A DNA stretch of 64,000 nt from Oceanisphaera litoralis (GTDB lineage: Bacteria > Pseudomonadota > Gammaproteobacteria > Enterobacterales > Aeromonadaceae), in NCBI RefSeq assembly GCF_016907015.1, contig NZ_JAFBBE010000003.1, forward strand, positions 109,189-173,188. The letters are read 5' to 3'. Made by a program: the position numbers and the translations under genes. This document shows, piece after piece, positions 56,604 to 64,000 of the stretch (position 1 is the first letter of the stretch; each line of letters opens with the position of its first letter). The notes under the pieces are model-generated. The model made no database searches. It was not told the DNA's origin and was given only the letters and a program-made list of their open reading frames with translations.

Positions 56604-56690
56604 GTAGGTTGGGATGAGCACCGCGAATCCCAACATTTCACCGCCACTTTCGTGTTGGGATTCGCTTCGCTCATCGCCAACCTACGCCTC
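56604..56690. repeat. GTTGGGATGAGCACCGCGAA palindromic element
   Basis: A near-perfect palindrome of about 87 bases: GTAGGTTGGGATGAGC at the left is complementary to GCTCATCGCCAACCTAC at the right, with TTGGGATTCGC/GCGAATCCCAA inside. Same family as 46062-46245. Its right part has been copied again at 56758-56800 by a tandem duplication. Confidence 0.8.
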
Positions 56691-56870
56691 AATCATCTCA
56701 ATCGTCCCAGTCATCGTCGTCCTCTTCCGCCAGCTCAGGCACCACGACCGCCGGCGTCACTTTCGTGTTGGGATTCGCTTCGCTCATCGCCAACCTACGC
56801 CTCAATCATCTCAATCGTCCCAGTCATCGTCGTCCTCTTCCGCCGGCTCAGGCACCACGACCGCCGGCGC
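56645..56870. repeat. 113-bp tandem duplication covering a gene's 3' end
   Basis: Bases 56645-56757 and 56758-56870 are the same 113-bp unit with only about two differences. The unit contains the right half of the palindromic repeat plus the last roughly 20 codons and stop of the gene ending at 56811. The outer copy is therefore a non-coding echo of the acidic C-terminus. Confidence 0.93.
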
Positions 56871-57416
56871 CAGCACCGAGATCGCCGCCAGCAATTGGCG
56901 CCGGTTTTGCCAGTTGCCGACGAAGCCGAAGCGATAACCGTCTTCATCGAGCTTGAACCTGTCTTCGGCCTGGGTGCCCAGAATTTCGTGAATGTGTGCC
57001 AGCTCCTGCTCGTTCAGCACCAGATCCAGGGTGAAGGCGATGATGGCGCCGTCATGGCCGGGCAGCTTGCCCTGGTTGACCGCCCGCACCCGCTCGCGCG
57101 GCAAGGCCACCGCCTGCTTGTCGACGCCGTTCACCAGATACAGATGCTCACGGTCGAACGCCAGGTTGATCAACCGCTGCCGGCTCCAGCTGGCCGGCCA
57201 CAGGCTCAGCAACAAGACGGTGCCGCCGAATATCACGCCGACCCAGTGGATCAGGCCAAATCCGGTTTGTGCATCCCACAACGACAGGCCCACCGCCGTG
57301 AGGCTGGCCAGCAAGACCAGTGCATGAGTCAGGTAAAAACGCCCGGCCGGCGGGATCAGCACAAACTCCAGCGGTTGTTCAAGTAGCTGCGGCAGGGGCA
57401 GGCGCTGCATTGTCAT
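56811..57416 (-). CDS. Uncharacterised two-helix membrane protein with acidic tail
   Basis: I do not recognise this 201-aa protein. Two hydrophobic segments lie at about residues 29-46 and 54-74. A cytoplasmic-looking domain of about 110 residues follows (LAFDREHLYLVNGVDKQAVALPRERVRAV to GFVGNWQNRRQLLAAIS). It ends in the acidic string EEDDDDWDD. The middle resembles a PH-like or bPH-type layout behind two helices, but that is a guess. The 3' end lies in a 113-bp tandem duplication; the reading frame and stop are intact. It stands alone between gloC and mepA. Confidence 0.72.
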   Translation of the reverse strand: MTMQRLPLPQLLEQPLEFVLIPPAGRFYLTHALVLLASLTAVGLSLWDAQTGFGLIHWVGVIFGGTVLLLSLWPASWSRQRLINLAFDREHLYLVNGVDKQAVALPRERVRAVNQGKLPGHDGAIIAFTLDLVLNEQELAHIHEILGTQAEDRFKLDEDGYRFGFVGNWQNRRQLLAAISVLAPAVVVPEPAEEDDDDWDD

Positions 57417-57511
57417 TTTGGTATTCCATCGGTCAAAAGGGGCACAACCCTAGCAAAAAAAACCGCAACCATAAATAATGGTGTCATGTGGCCAGGCGGG
57501 AGAGCACTGAC

Positions 57512-58282
57512 ATGAGCAGATGGTTCGGGTTGGGCTTCGGATTATGGTTATGGCTGCCTTCCCTGGTATGGGCCCAGGCCATCGGCGGTTATGCGGCCGG
57601 TTGCCAGCTTGACGCCCGGGCCTTGCCCGCCTCCGGACCCGGTTTTTATGTGATCAGACGCGCCCGCGAACGCTTCTATGGCCAGCCGTCGCTGATTGAT
57701 TATCTGCAGCGCCTGGGTCGCGGTGCCCGCCAGGCCGGCTTGCCACCGATGCTGATCGCCGATATCGCCATGGAACGAGGGGGCCCCTTTTCCTCTGGCC
57801 ATCGCAGCCACCAGACCGGCCTGGATGCGGATATCTGGCTGCGCCCGCCCCCCGACGATCCCAGCCCCTCTCGGCTGCAACGCATCAGGGCGATCGATAT
57901 GGTGGATCATCGCTACTATATTCTGAATGCTCACTTTCGTGACCCACAGCGCCAGCTGATCGCCCTGGCGGCACAGGATGAAAGCGTCAGCCGTGTTTTC
58001 GTGCACCCCCTGATCAAGAACGCCATGTGCAAGGCCTATGGCGACGCCCCCTGGCTGGGAAAACTGCGGCCCTGGTTTGGCCATTCCAGCCATTTTCATG
58101 TGCGGCTGCACTGCCCAAAAGGCGATACGCTGTGTGAGCCCCAGGCACAGGTGCCCGCCGGCACCGGCTGCGGCCGCGAGCTTGCCAGCTGGCTGAACGA
58201 TAAAGCCGGCGCCATCTCCGCCGGACCCCGCACGCCCTTTCGCCCCCGGCTGCCCAAACAATGCATCGGCCGGGTACGATAA
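57512..58282 (+). CDS. mepA: Penicillin-insensitive murein endopeptidase
   Basis: Periplasmic LAS-family zinc peptidase that cuts D-Ala-meso-DAP cross-links in peptidoglycan. About 256 aa. A signal peptide (hydrophobic core GLGFGLWLWLPSLVWAQA) is followed by the metal motif SSGHRSHQTGLDADIW and the C-terminal GHSSHFHVRLHCP. Six cysteines in the mature part allow disulfides, as in E. coli MepA. I chose the ATG at 57512, which begins the signal peptide; a GTG at 57488 is in frame. Confidence 0.94.
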   Translation: MSRWFGLGFGLWLWLPSLVWAQAIGGYAAGCQLDARALPASGPGFYVIRRARERFYGQPSLIDYLQRLGRGARQAGLPPMLIADIAMERGGPFSSGHRSHQTGLDADIWLRPPPDDPSPSRLQRIRAIDMVDHRYYILNAHFRDPQRQLIALAAQDESVSRVFVHPLIKNAMCKAYGDAPWLGKLRPWFGHSSHFHVRLHCPKGDTLCEPQAQVPAGTGCGRELASWLNDKAGAISAGPRTPFRPRLPKQCIGRVR

Positions 58283-58335
58283 CGGCGCCGCGCGCGGCTC
58301 ATGCGGCCATGATGATTCGATAAGGAGAGCGCCTC

Positions 58336-59883
58336 ATGTCTCACACCAAGCAGCCACATACCCAACGACCACACACCAAACAACCACACACCAAGCGCTA
58401 TGTGGTGGCCCTGGATCAGGGTACCACCTCGTCTCGTGCCATTATCTTCGATGACGCCGCGCAGATTCAGGGCCTGGCCCGGCGGGAATTTGCCCAGATT
58501 TATCCAGAAGCCGGCTGGGTCGAGCACGACCCCATGGAAATCTGGGCCACCCAGCGCGCCACCCTGACCGAGGTGCTGGCCAAAACCGGCATAGAGCCGG
58601 AGCAGATTGCCGCCATCGGCATCACCAACCAGCGCGAAACGACTGTGGTGTGGAACAAAACCACCGGCAAGCCGGTGTATAACGCCATCGTCTGGCAGTG
58701 CCGCCGTACCGCCGCGCTCTGCGAGCAGCTGAAAGCCCGAGGCCTCGCCGACTATGTGCAGGAAAATACCGGCCTGGTGCTGGATGCCTATTTTTCCGGT
58801 ACCAAGATCAAGTGGATTCTGGATAACGTCGCGGGTGCCCGCGAGCAGGCCAACAACGGAGAACTGCTGTTCGGCACCATAGACACCTGGCTGATCTGGA
58901 AGCTGACCGAAGGTCGGGTGCACGTGACCGACTACACCAACGCCTCCCGTACCATGCTGTTCAACATCAACCGCCTGCAATGGGATCCACATCTGCTGGA
59001 CGCACTGGACATTCCCGCCGCCATGCTGCCCGAGGTGAAGTCCTCTTGTGAAATCTACGGCCAGGCCCGGCTGGGTGCCACAGGCGAGATCCCCATTGCC
59101 GGTATTGCCGGCGACCAGCAGGCCGCGCTGTTCGGCCAGCTGTGCTTCAACAAGGGCATGGCCAAGAACACCTACGGCACCGGCTGCTTTCTGCTGATGA
59201 ACACAGGCCGCCAAAGAGTCAGCTCTCGCCACGGCCTGCTCACCACCCTGGCGGTTGGTGCCCGGGGGGAAGTGAACTATGCGCTGGAAGGCTCGGTATT
59301 CATGGCCGGTGCCATTATTCAGTGGCTGCGCGACGAGCTGGGCCTGATCCGCGAGGCGCAGGACTCCGGCTACTTCGCCGACCAAGTGGCAGACAGCAAT
59401 GGCGTTTATCTGGTGCCGGCCTTCGTGGGGCTGGGCGCCCCCTATTGGGACCCCTATGCCCGTGGCACCCTGGTGGGCCTGACCCGGGGCAGCAACCGCA
59501 ATCACATCATACGCGCGGCGCTGGAGGCCATTGCCTACCAGAGCCGCGAGGTGCTGGACGCCATGCAGGAAGACGCCGGGCTGGTGCTTGCCGCGCTCAA
59601 GGTCGACGGTGGCGCCGTCGCCAACGACTTTTTGATGCAGTTTCAGGCGGACATGATCAACACCCGGGTGGTGCGCCCGCAGCAAACCGAAACCACCGCC
59701 ATGGGGGCGGCCTTTCTCGCCGGGCTGGCGGTGGGCCTGTGGCAGAATACCGAACAGCTGGCCGCCACCCTCGCGGTGGACAGGACATTCAGGCCCCGGA
59801 TGCACAAGGACACCCGGACCCGCCTTTACCATGGCTGGCAAAAGGCGGTGATGCGTTCACGAGACTGGGAAGAACATGAATAA
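58336..59883 (+). CDS. glpK: Glycerol kinase
   Basis: Phosphorylates glycerol to sn-glycerol 3-phosphate. The 515-aa protein has the FGGY-kinase N-terminus [34 protein letters not shown], and [14 protein letters not shown]. The C-terminal signature is [27 protein letters not shown] lies eight bases before the ATG. Odd feature: a 20-residue extension of TKQPHT-type repeats precedes the normal start, absent from the usual 500-aa enzyme. Its stop codon runs straight into a 12-bp terminal repeat of an intergenic element. glpD follows on the same strand. Confidence 0.96.
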   Translation: MSHTKQPHTQRPHTKQPHTKRYVVALDQGTTSSRAIIFDDAAQIQGLARREFAQIYPEAGWVEHDPMEIWATQRATLTEVLAKTGIEPEQIAAIGITNQRETTVVWNKTTGKPVYNAIVWQCRRTAALCEQLKARGLADYVQENTGLVLDAYFSGTKIKWILDNVAGAREQANNGELLFGTIDTWLIWKLTEGRVHVTDYTNASRTMLFNINRLQWDPHLLDALDIPAAMLPEVKSSCEIYGQARLGATGEIPIAGIAGDQQAALFGQLCFNKGMAKNTYGTGCFLLMNTGRQRVSSRHGLLTTLAVGARGEVNYALEGSVFMAGAIIQWLRDELGLIREAQDSGYFADQVADSNGVYLVPAFVGLGAPYWDPYARGTLVGLTRGSNRNHIIRAALEAIAYQSREVLDAMQEDAGLVLAALKVDGGAVANDFLMQFQADMINTRVVRPQQTETTAMGAAFLAGLAVGLWQNTEQLAATLAVDRTFRPRMHKDTRTRLYHGWQKAVMRSRDWEEHE

Positions 59884-60051
59884 TACCAATCGGATTAATC
59901 ATCTTCAGACCGTCATCCTGACGAACGTCAGGATCTCTCTGCAGAAAGATACCGGGTCCGTCATGCTGAACTTGATTCAGTACCGGTATGACAGTGCTTA
60001 AAACACGGCATTGTTATCGGATATTGATCACATCTTTAGTCCGATTGGTAT
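59883..60051. mobile_element. 169-bp MITE-like element between glpK and glpD
   Basis: Perfect 12-bp terminal inverted repeats ATACCAATCGGA (59883-59894) and TCCGATTGGTAT (60040-60051) enclose a non-coding core. The core holds a TCCTGACGAACGTCAGGA palindrome also present near 18835. The left end overlaps the last base of the glpK stop codon, and the right end is 20 bases before glpD. Confidence 0.72.
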
Positions 60052-60071
60052 AACAACCGATAAGGAACCGC

Positions 60072-61565
60072 ATGACAACGGACTCCCCTCTTTTTGATGT
60101 GCTGGTGATCGGCGGTGGTGTCAACGGTACCGGCATCGCCATGGACGCGGCGGGTCGCGGCCTGCGGGTGATGCTGTGCGAAATGAGCGACCTGGCCTCG
60201 GCCACCTCGTCCAACAGCAGCAAGCTCATTCATGGTGGTCTGCGCTATCTGGAGCATTATGAATTTGCGCTGGTCAAAAAGGCGCTGGCCGAGCGCGAGT
60301 TATTGCTGAAAAGCGCCCCGCACATCATGTGGCCGCTGCGTTTTCGTCTGCCTCATCGCCCGCATCTGCGGCCGGCCTGGATGATCCGCGCCGGCCTCTT
60401 CCTCTACGATCACCTCGCCCGGCGCAAACATCTGCCCGGCTCCTGCGCCATTCGCTTCGGTGCAAACAGCCCGCTGCAGCCCCAGATTACCAGGGGCTTC
60501 GAATATTCCGACGGCTGGGTGGACGATGCCCGGCTGGTGGTGCTGTGCGCCATGGCCGCCTTTGATCGCGGCGCCGAGATCAAGACCCGTACCCGTTGCA
60601 TCAGGGCCCGGCGTAAAGGGGGCCTCTGGCAGCTGACGCTGCAAAACACCGTTACCGGCGAGCGGAAACAGTACCGCAGCCGTGCGCTGGTCAACGCCGC
60701 CGGCCCCTGGGCCAGTTCGCTGTTTGCCGACACCATGACAATGCCAGCCCCCAGGCAACTGCGCCTGGTCAAGGGCAGCCATATTCTGGTGCCACGGCTG
60801 CACGATGGCCCCGAGGCCTATATCCTGCAAAACGAAGACCAACGCATTGTGTTCGTGCTCCCCTATCAGGGCCGATTCTCGCTGATTGGCACCACGGACG
60901 TGGACTACGAAGGCGATCCGGCCGAGGTGGCCATCGACGATGACGAAGTGAAGTATCTGTGTCATCTGGTCAATGGCTATTTCAAACGCCAGACAAGCCC
61001 GGCGGATCTGGTGTGGCGCTATTCCGGGGTTCGCCCCCTGATAGACGACGCCGGCGGTGATGCACAGGCGGCCTCCCGCGATTACCGCTTCGAGCTGAAC
61101 GCCCCCGAGAACGAGCCCCCGCTGCTGTCGGTATTCGGCGGCAAGCTCACCACCTACCGCCTGCTGGCCGAGGCCGCTACCGGCACCCTGTGCCGCTTCT
61201 TTCCCGAAGCCGGCCCGCCCTGGACCCACACCGCCGTGCTGCCCGGCGGCAACTTCAGCACCCCGGCCCGGCTGGCCGAGGCGCTACGGTGGCATTATCC
61301 CTGGCTGCCCGATGCCCTGTTACAGCGCTTCGTACGCAGCTACGGCACCCTGTGCCACCGGTTTTTGCAGGGGTGCGAGCGACTGGACTGCCTGGGTGAG
61401 GCGTTCGGCGGCCATCTGTATCAAAAGGAAGTGGATTACCTGGTGGAATACGAATGGGCCACCACGGTGGAGGATATTCTGTGGCGCCGCACCAAGCTGG
61501 GGCTGGAACTGCAGGATGACGAGCGGGACCGCCTGCAGCAGTACCTGCAGGCACGCGGTTCCTAG
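60072..61565 (+). CDS. glpD: Aerobic glycerol-3-phosphate dehydrogenase
   Basis: Membrane-associated FAD enzyme oxidising glycerol 3-phosphate to dihydroxyacetone phosphate and passing electrons to quinone. The 497-aa protein has the FAD motif VIGGGVNGTGIAMDAAGRG at residues 11-29, SSNSSKLIHGGLRYLE near 45-60, LVNAAGPWAS, IGTTDVDYEGDP, and YSGVRPL. AAGGAA is six bases before the ATG. It follows glpK across a 188-base gap largely filled by a MITE-like element. No glpF, glpR or terminator is seen; it meets the convergent sensor-kinase gene with a 6-base gap. Confidence 0.97.
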   Translation: MTTDSPLFDVLVIGGGVNGTGIAMDAAGRGLRVMLCEMSDLASATSSNSSKLIHGGLRYLEHYEFALVKKALAERELLLKSAPHIMWPLRFRLPHRPHLRPAWMIRAGLFLYDHLARRKHLPGSCAIRFGANSPLQPQITRGFEYSDGWVDDARLVVLCAMAAFDRGAEIKTRTRCIRARRKGGLWQLTLQNTVTGERKQYRSRALVNAAGPWASSLFADTMTMPAPRQLRLVKGSHILVPRLHDGPEAYILQNEDQRIVFVLPYQGRFSLIGTTDVDYEGDPAEVAIDDDEVKYLCHLVNGYFKRQTSPADLVWRYSGVRPLIDDAGGDAQAASRDYRFELNAPENEPPLLSVFGGKLTTYRLLAEAATGTLCRFFPEAGPPWTHTAVLPGGNFSTPARLAEALRWHYPWLPDALLQRFVRSYGTLCHRFLQGCERLDCLGEAFGGHLYQKEVDYLVEYEWATTVEDILWRRTKLGLELQDDERDRLQQYLQARGS

Positions 61566-61571
61566 GGTCTG

Positions 61572-64000
61572 TTATACCGGCATGTGCTGGCCAAGCTGCT
61601 CCTCGACCAATAAACACCCGGCCTCGAACTCACGGATCAGGGCCGACAGGGCTGCCGTGGTTCCTTCCTTGCCGGCACTTTGCAGGCCGGCACACAGCTC
61701 GGCCAGCGACAGGGCCCCGACACTAAGGGAAGAGGACTTGAGGCGGTGTGCCATGGCCCCCAGTTGAGCCATATCCCCGGCCTGATAGGCGGCCGTCATG
61801 GCCAGCGCCGATTGCTGCAGCGACGCCCGGTACTCGGCCAGCAGCTCACCGACCGCGGCATCATCCCCACCCACCAGGGCGTGCAATATCGAAATATCCA
61901 GCACAGGCTGGCTCTGCCCCTCGGTCACGGGGTCGGCAATCGACACCTGGGGTGAGGCAGGCAACCATTTTCGCAACATGGCGGCCAGCACATCCAGCGC
62001 TACCGGCTTGGCCAGATAATCATTCACCCCCGGCTCCAGACGCGATGCCACCCGCAACAGATCGGCGCTCAACAAGATAATGGGCATCGGTGGCCCCCGC
62101 TCTTGTTCCCGGATGGCCCGCGCCAGCTGAAACCCGTCCATTTCCGGCATATGCAGATCGGTGAGCAGAAGTGAAAATGCATCCTGCTGCCAGCGCTGCA
62201 ATGCCTCACTGCCATTCTCGGCCAACACAGGGCGATAACCCAGCAGCGTCAACTGACGCTGGATCACCTTGCGGTTAACCGCATCGTCTTCCGCCACCAG
62301 AATGCGCTGCCCGTTAGCGGCCTCCGGGAGCGGTGGCGCCCCTTGCCAGGGGCTGGCATCGGTCAATGCAGGTGCCCGCCCGGGCAACGCCTCCGCCAGC
62401 GGCAGGGTCACCGTAAAGCGGGCCCCCTTTCCGGGTGTGCTGACGACCCCAATATCGCCCTCCATCATATCGACCAAGCGCCGGCAGATGGCCAGCCCCA
62501 GGCCGGTACCGCCAAATCGGCGGGTGGTCGAGCTTTCCAGCTGAACAAAGGGCTCAAACAATGCCGCCTTCTGTTCCGGCGCTATGCCAATACCATTGTC
62601 GGACACCTGCCACAACAACCGCGGTGGCGCCTCCTGCATCCACTCAACCCGGATCAGTACCCGGCCGCGCACTCCGGGGCGGCCGGCACTGAATTTAATG
62701 GCATTGCCCAGCAGGTTGTAAGCAAGCTGACGTAAACGGGTGGGATCGCCCCAGCACTCGGCAGGCACCCCTTCGTCAATCACACAACGAACCTCCACCT
62801 GTTTGTCGACGGCCATCGGCTGCAGGGTGCGGCAGACACCGTCCACCAGGCTACGGATATTCACCCGCACCCGCTCCAGTTCCAGCTGACCCGCCTCTAT
62901 CTTCGAAAAATCCAGTATGTCGTCAATCAGGTGCAGCAGCATCTGTGCCGAGTCCCTGATGATGTGTACCGTCTCCTGCCGGTCACCTTCCGCCTGCGGG
63001 CGCTGCAGCAGCTCGCTCATGCCCAGAATACCGTTCATGGGGGTACGGAGTTCATGACTCATGGTGGCCAGAAAATCGGATTTTGCCTGATTGGCCTGCT
63101 CCGCCTCACGACGTGCCGTATCCAGCTCGCGGGTTCGGGACAACACCAGACGCCGGGTACGTATGCTTTGCCCTGTGACGTTGGTGGTAAAGGAGGTCGC
63201 CAGCAGCAGCAGAATCACCACGGCCAGGATAAACACCTTCATCATCGACGACTGGCCCGGCTGCCAGGGCAAGGGCGCCCAGGTTTCCAGCACAAAGTGT
63301 GCATCGGCAAATATCTCGGGATGCCATTGCCAGTCGGGTTCCTGGCCGGCATGCATGGCTTCACGCTGATCCAGCAGCACCCGCGGCTCGGCTCCCCGCT
63401 CAATCAGGGTGAGCCGGCTGAGCAGCCCTGTCCGCAGAGATCGGTCCGCTATCTCCTGCACCAGATCCTGAATCTGAATGAGTCCCACCGAAAAACCGTT
63501 CAAGGCCTGCCGTCGCGCCTCTGGCGAGGCTTGATCGGCAACAAAAGCGGGCTGGTACACGGGCACAAACAGCCGCCAGGTGTCCTGCGTGTCGCCATGC
63601 AACGGCTTGTTCCAGTATTTCAGAACCGGCTGGCCGCTGGCCGCCACCTGTTCCAGGTGCGCCCTATCGGCCGCACCGGCGCCCAGATCGACGCCGGACA
63701 CAGCGTCATAATCAGGAGTGGAAACGAGGAAGGTTAACGGAAAATAGTCGGGCCGGGACAGGGCCGGTATCAGATCCCCCCGGGTATTGCGCTCCAGCAG
63801 CCGGAACTCGGGCCAGCCACGTCGGCGGATCACCGACTCGAAGACCTCACGATCCGTCTCCGTCACCCTGGGTAGCCAGGCCAGTCCCTTGACCACGCCG
63901 CCGTCCATCAGCCGCCGGGTAAACAGGGTAAACTCGCGCTGATCCAGCTCGTGGTCGGTGGCAAGCATATCGGCCACTTCATATACCGCCTCCTGCTGCC
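61572..64000 (-). CDS. Hybrid sensor histidine kinase with CHASE, REC and HPt domains (partial, N-terminus outside window)
   Basis: At least 808 aa, open to the right edge. Numbering from an internal GTG at 63977: CHASE-type periplasmic sensor region (about 1-235), transmembrane helix (about 246-264), HisKA with the phospho-acceptor His308 ([12 protein letters not shown]), ATPase domain with N-box [11 protein letters not shown]1 DNGIGI and G2 [10 protein letters not shown], receiver with Asp607 ([13 protein letters not shown]) and Lys657, and HPt with His744 (AHRLKSSS). This is the four-step phosphorelay layout of ArcB/BarA/BvgS relatives. Ligand and output regulator are unknown. Glycerol sensing is only a guess from its convergent neighbour glpD. 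Confidence 0.93.
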   Translation of the reverse strand, partial: QQEAVYEVADMLATDHELDQREFTLFTRRLMDGGVVKGLAWLPRVTETDREVFESVIRRRGWPEFRLLERNTRGDLIPALSRPDYFPLTFLVSTPDYDAVSGVDLGAGAADRAHLEQVAASGQPVLKYWNKPLHGDTQDTWRLFVPVYQPAFVADQASPEARRQALNGFSVGLIQIQDLVQEIADRSLRTGLLSRLTLIERGAEPRVLLDQREAMHAGQEPDWQWHPEIFADAHFVLETWAPLPWQPGQSSMMKVFILAVVILLLLATSFTTNVTGQSIRTRRLVLSRTRELDTARREAEQANQAKSDFLATMSHELRTPMNGILGMSELLQRPQAEGDRQETVHIIRDSAQMLLHLIDDILDFSKIEAGQLELERVRVNIRSLVDGVCRTLQPMAVDKQVEVRCVIDEGVPAECWGDPTRLRQLAYNLLGNAIKFSAGRPGVRGRVLIRVEWMQEAPPRLLWQVSDNGIGIAPEQKAALFEPFVQLESSTTRRFGGTGLGLAICRRLVDMMEGDIGVVSTPGKGARFTVTLPLAEALPGRAPALTDASPWQGAPPLPEAANGQRILVAEDDAVNRKVIQRQLTLLGYRPVLAENGSEALQRWQQDAFSLLLTDLHMPEMDGFQLARAIREQERGPPMPIILLSADLLRVASRLEPGVNDYLAKPVALDVLAAMLRKWLPASPQVSIADPVTEGQSQPVLDISILHALVGGDDAAVGELLAEYRASLQQSALAMTAAYQAGDMAQLGAMAHRLKSSSLSVGALSLAELCAGLQSAGKEGTTAALSALIREFEAGCLLVEEQLGQHMPV

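Overview
This window is ordinary chromosomal DNA of a free-living gammaproteobacterium, GC-rich, with no phage, plasmid, CRISPR or complete insertion sequence. Gene order follows enteric bacteria closely: pyrD-zapC, proQ-prc, the run ycfH-holB-tmk-mltG-pabC-fabF-acpP-fabG-fabD-fabH-plsX-rpmF-yceD, rluC beside rne, mrp opposite metG, pabB-nudL, and yccX opposite rlmI. The large NAD-dependent glutamate dehydrogenase, the MesD/MesX methionine synthase pair and the many short intergenic repeats point to an aquatic or marine lineage such as the Aeromonadales (Oceanimonas/Oceanisphaera/Zobellella-like). That placement is inference; no 16S gene is present.

Layout. 1-7.1 kb: initiator tRNA-fMet, zapC, pyrD and a giant gdhB. 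7.1-13.1 kb: DUF2835-pepN, then prc-proQ and msrC, all on the minus strand. 13.2-18.7 kb: an ABC exporter, an SOS-type yebG with a clear LexA box, a long non-coding stretch with a MITE and a possible structured RNA ending in an intrinsic terminator, a Bcr/CflA efflux pump, and the qmcA/nfeD membrane pair. 19-29.7 kb: a long minus-strand block for DNA metabolism and fatty-acid/phospholipid synthesis. 29.8-36.2 kb: yceF, a HAD phosphatase, rluC, rne with its long leader, and a low-molecular-weight tyrosine phosphatase. 36.3-39.7 kb: a methionine module (mesD, mesX and a MetR-like regulator). 39.8-51.5 kb: asmA-like gene, dcd, mrp, metG, sdaA, nudL, pabB and a class I fumarase. 51.9-64 kb: acylphosphatase/rlmI, the selenouridine pair selD-mnmH, gloC, an unknown acidic-tailed membrane protein, mepA, glpK-glpD, and a tripartite hybrid sensor kinase running off the right edge.

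Functional themes. The fab/plsX block supplies acyl-ACP, and RpmF/YceD link it to ribosome assembly. RNase E, RluC, RlmI, ProQ and MnmH act on RNA. SelD makes selenophosphate, which MnmH uses on tRNA. MesD with MesX should give a cobalamin- and folate-independent last step to methionine, probably under the adjacent MetR-like protein. GlpK and GlpD form glycerol catabolism.

The intergenic DNA is the least ordinary part. It holds at least six families of short palindromic or MITE-like repeats, including two 184-bp copies about 20 kb apart with TA-bounded terminal inverted repeats, a 12-bp-TIR element starting at the glpK stop codon, a four-run G-quadruplex motif, a three-way-junction element inside the fab operon, and a 113-bp tandem duplication that copies the 3' end of a gene. 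The best candidate for something undescribed is the folded, terminator-ended segment at about 15.73-15.90 kb upstream of the efflux gene.
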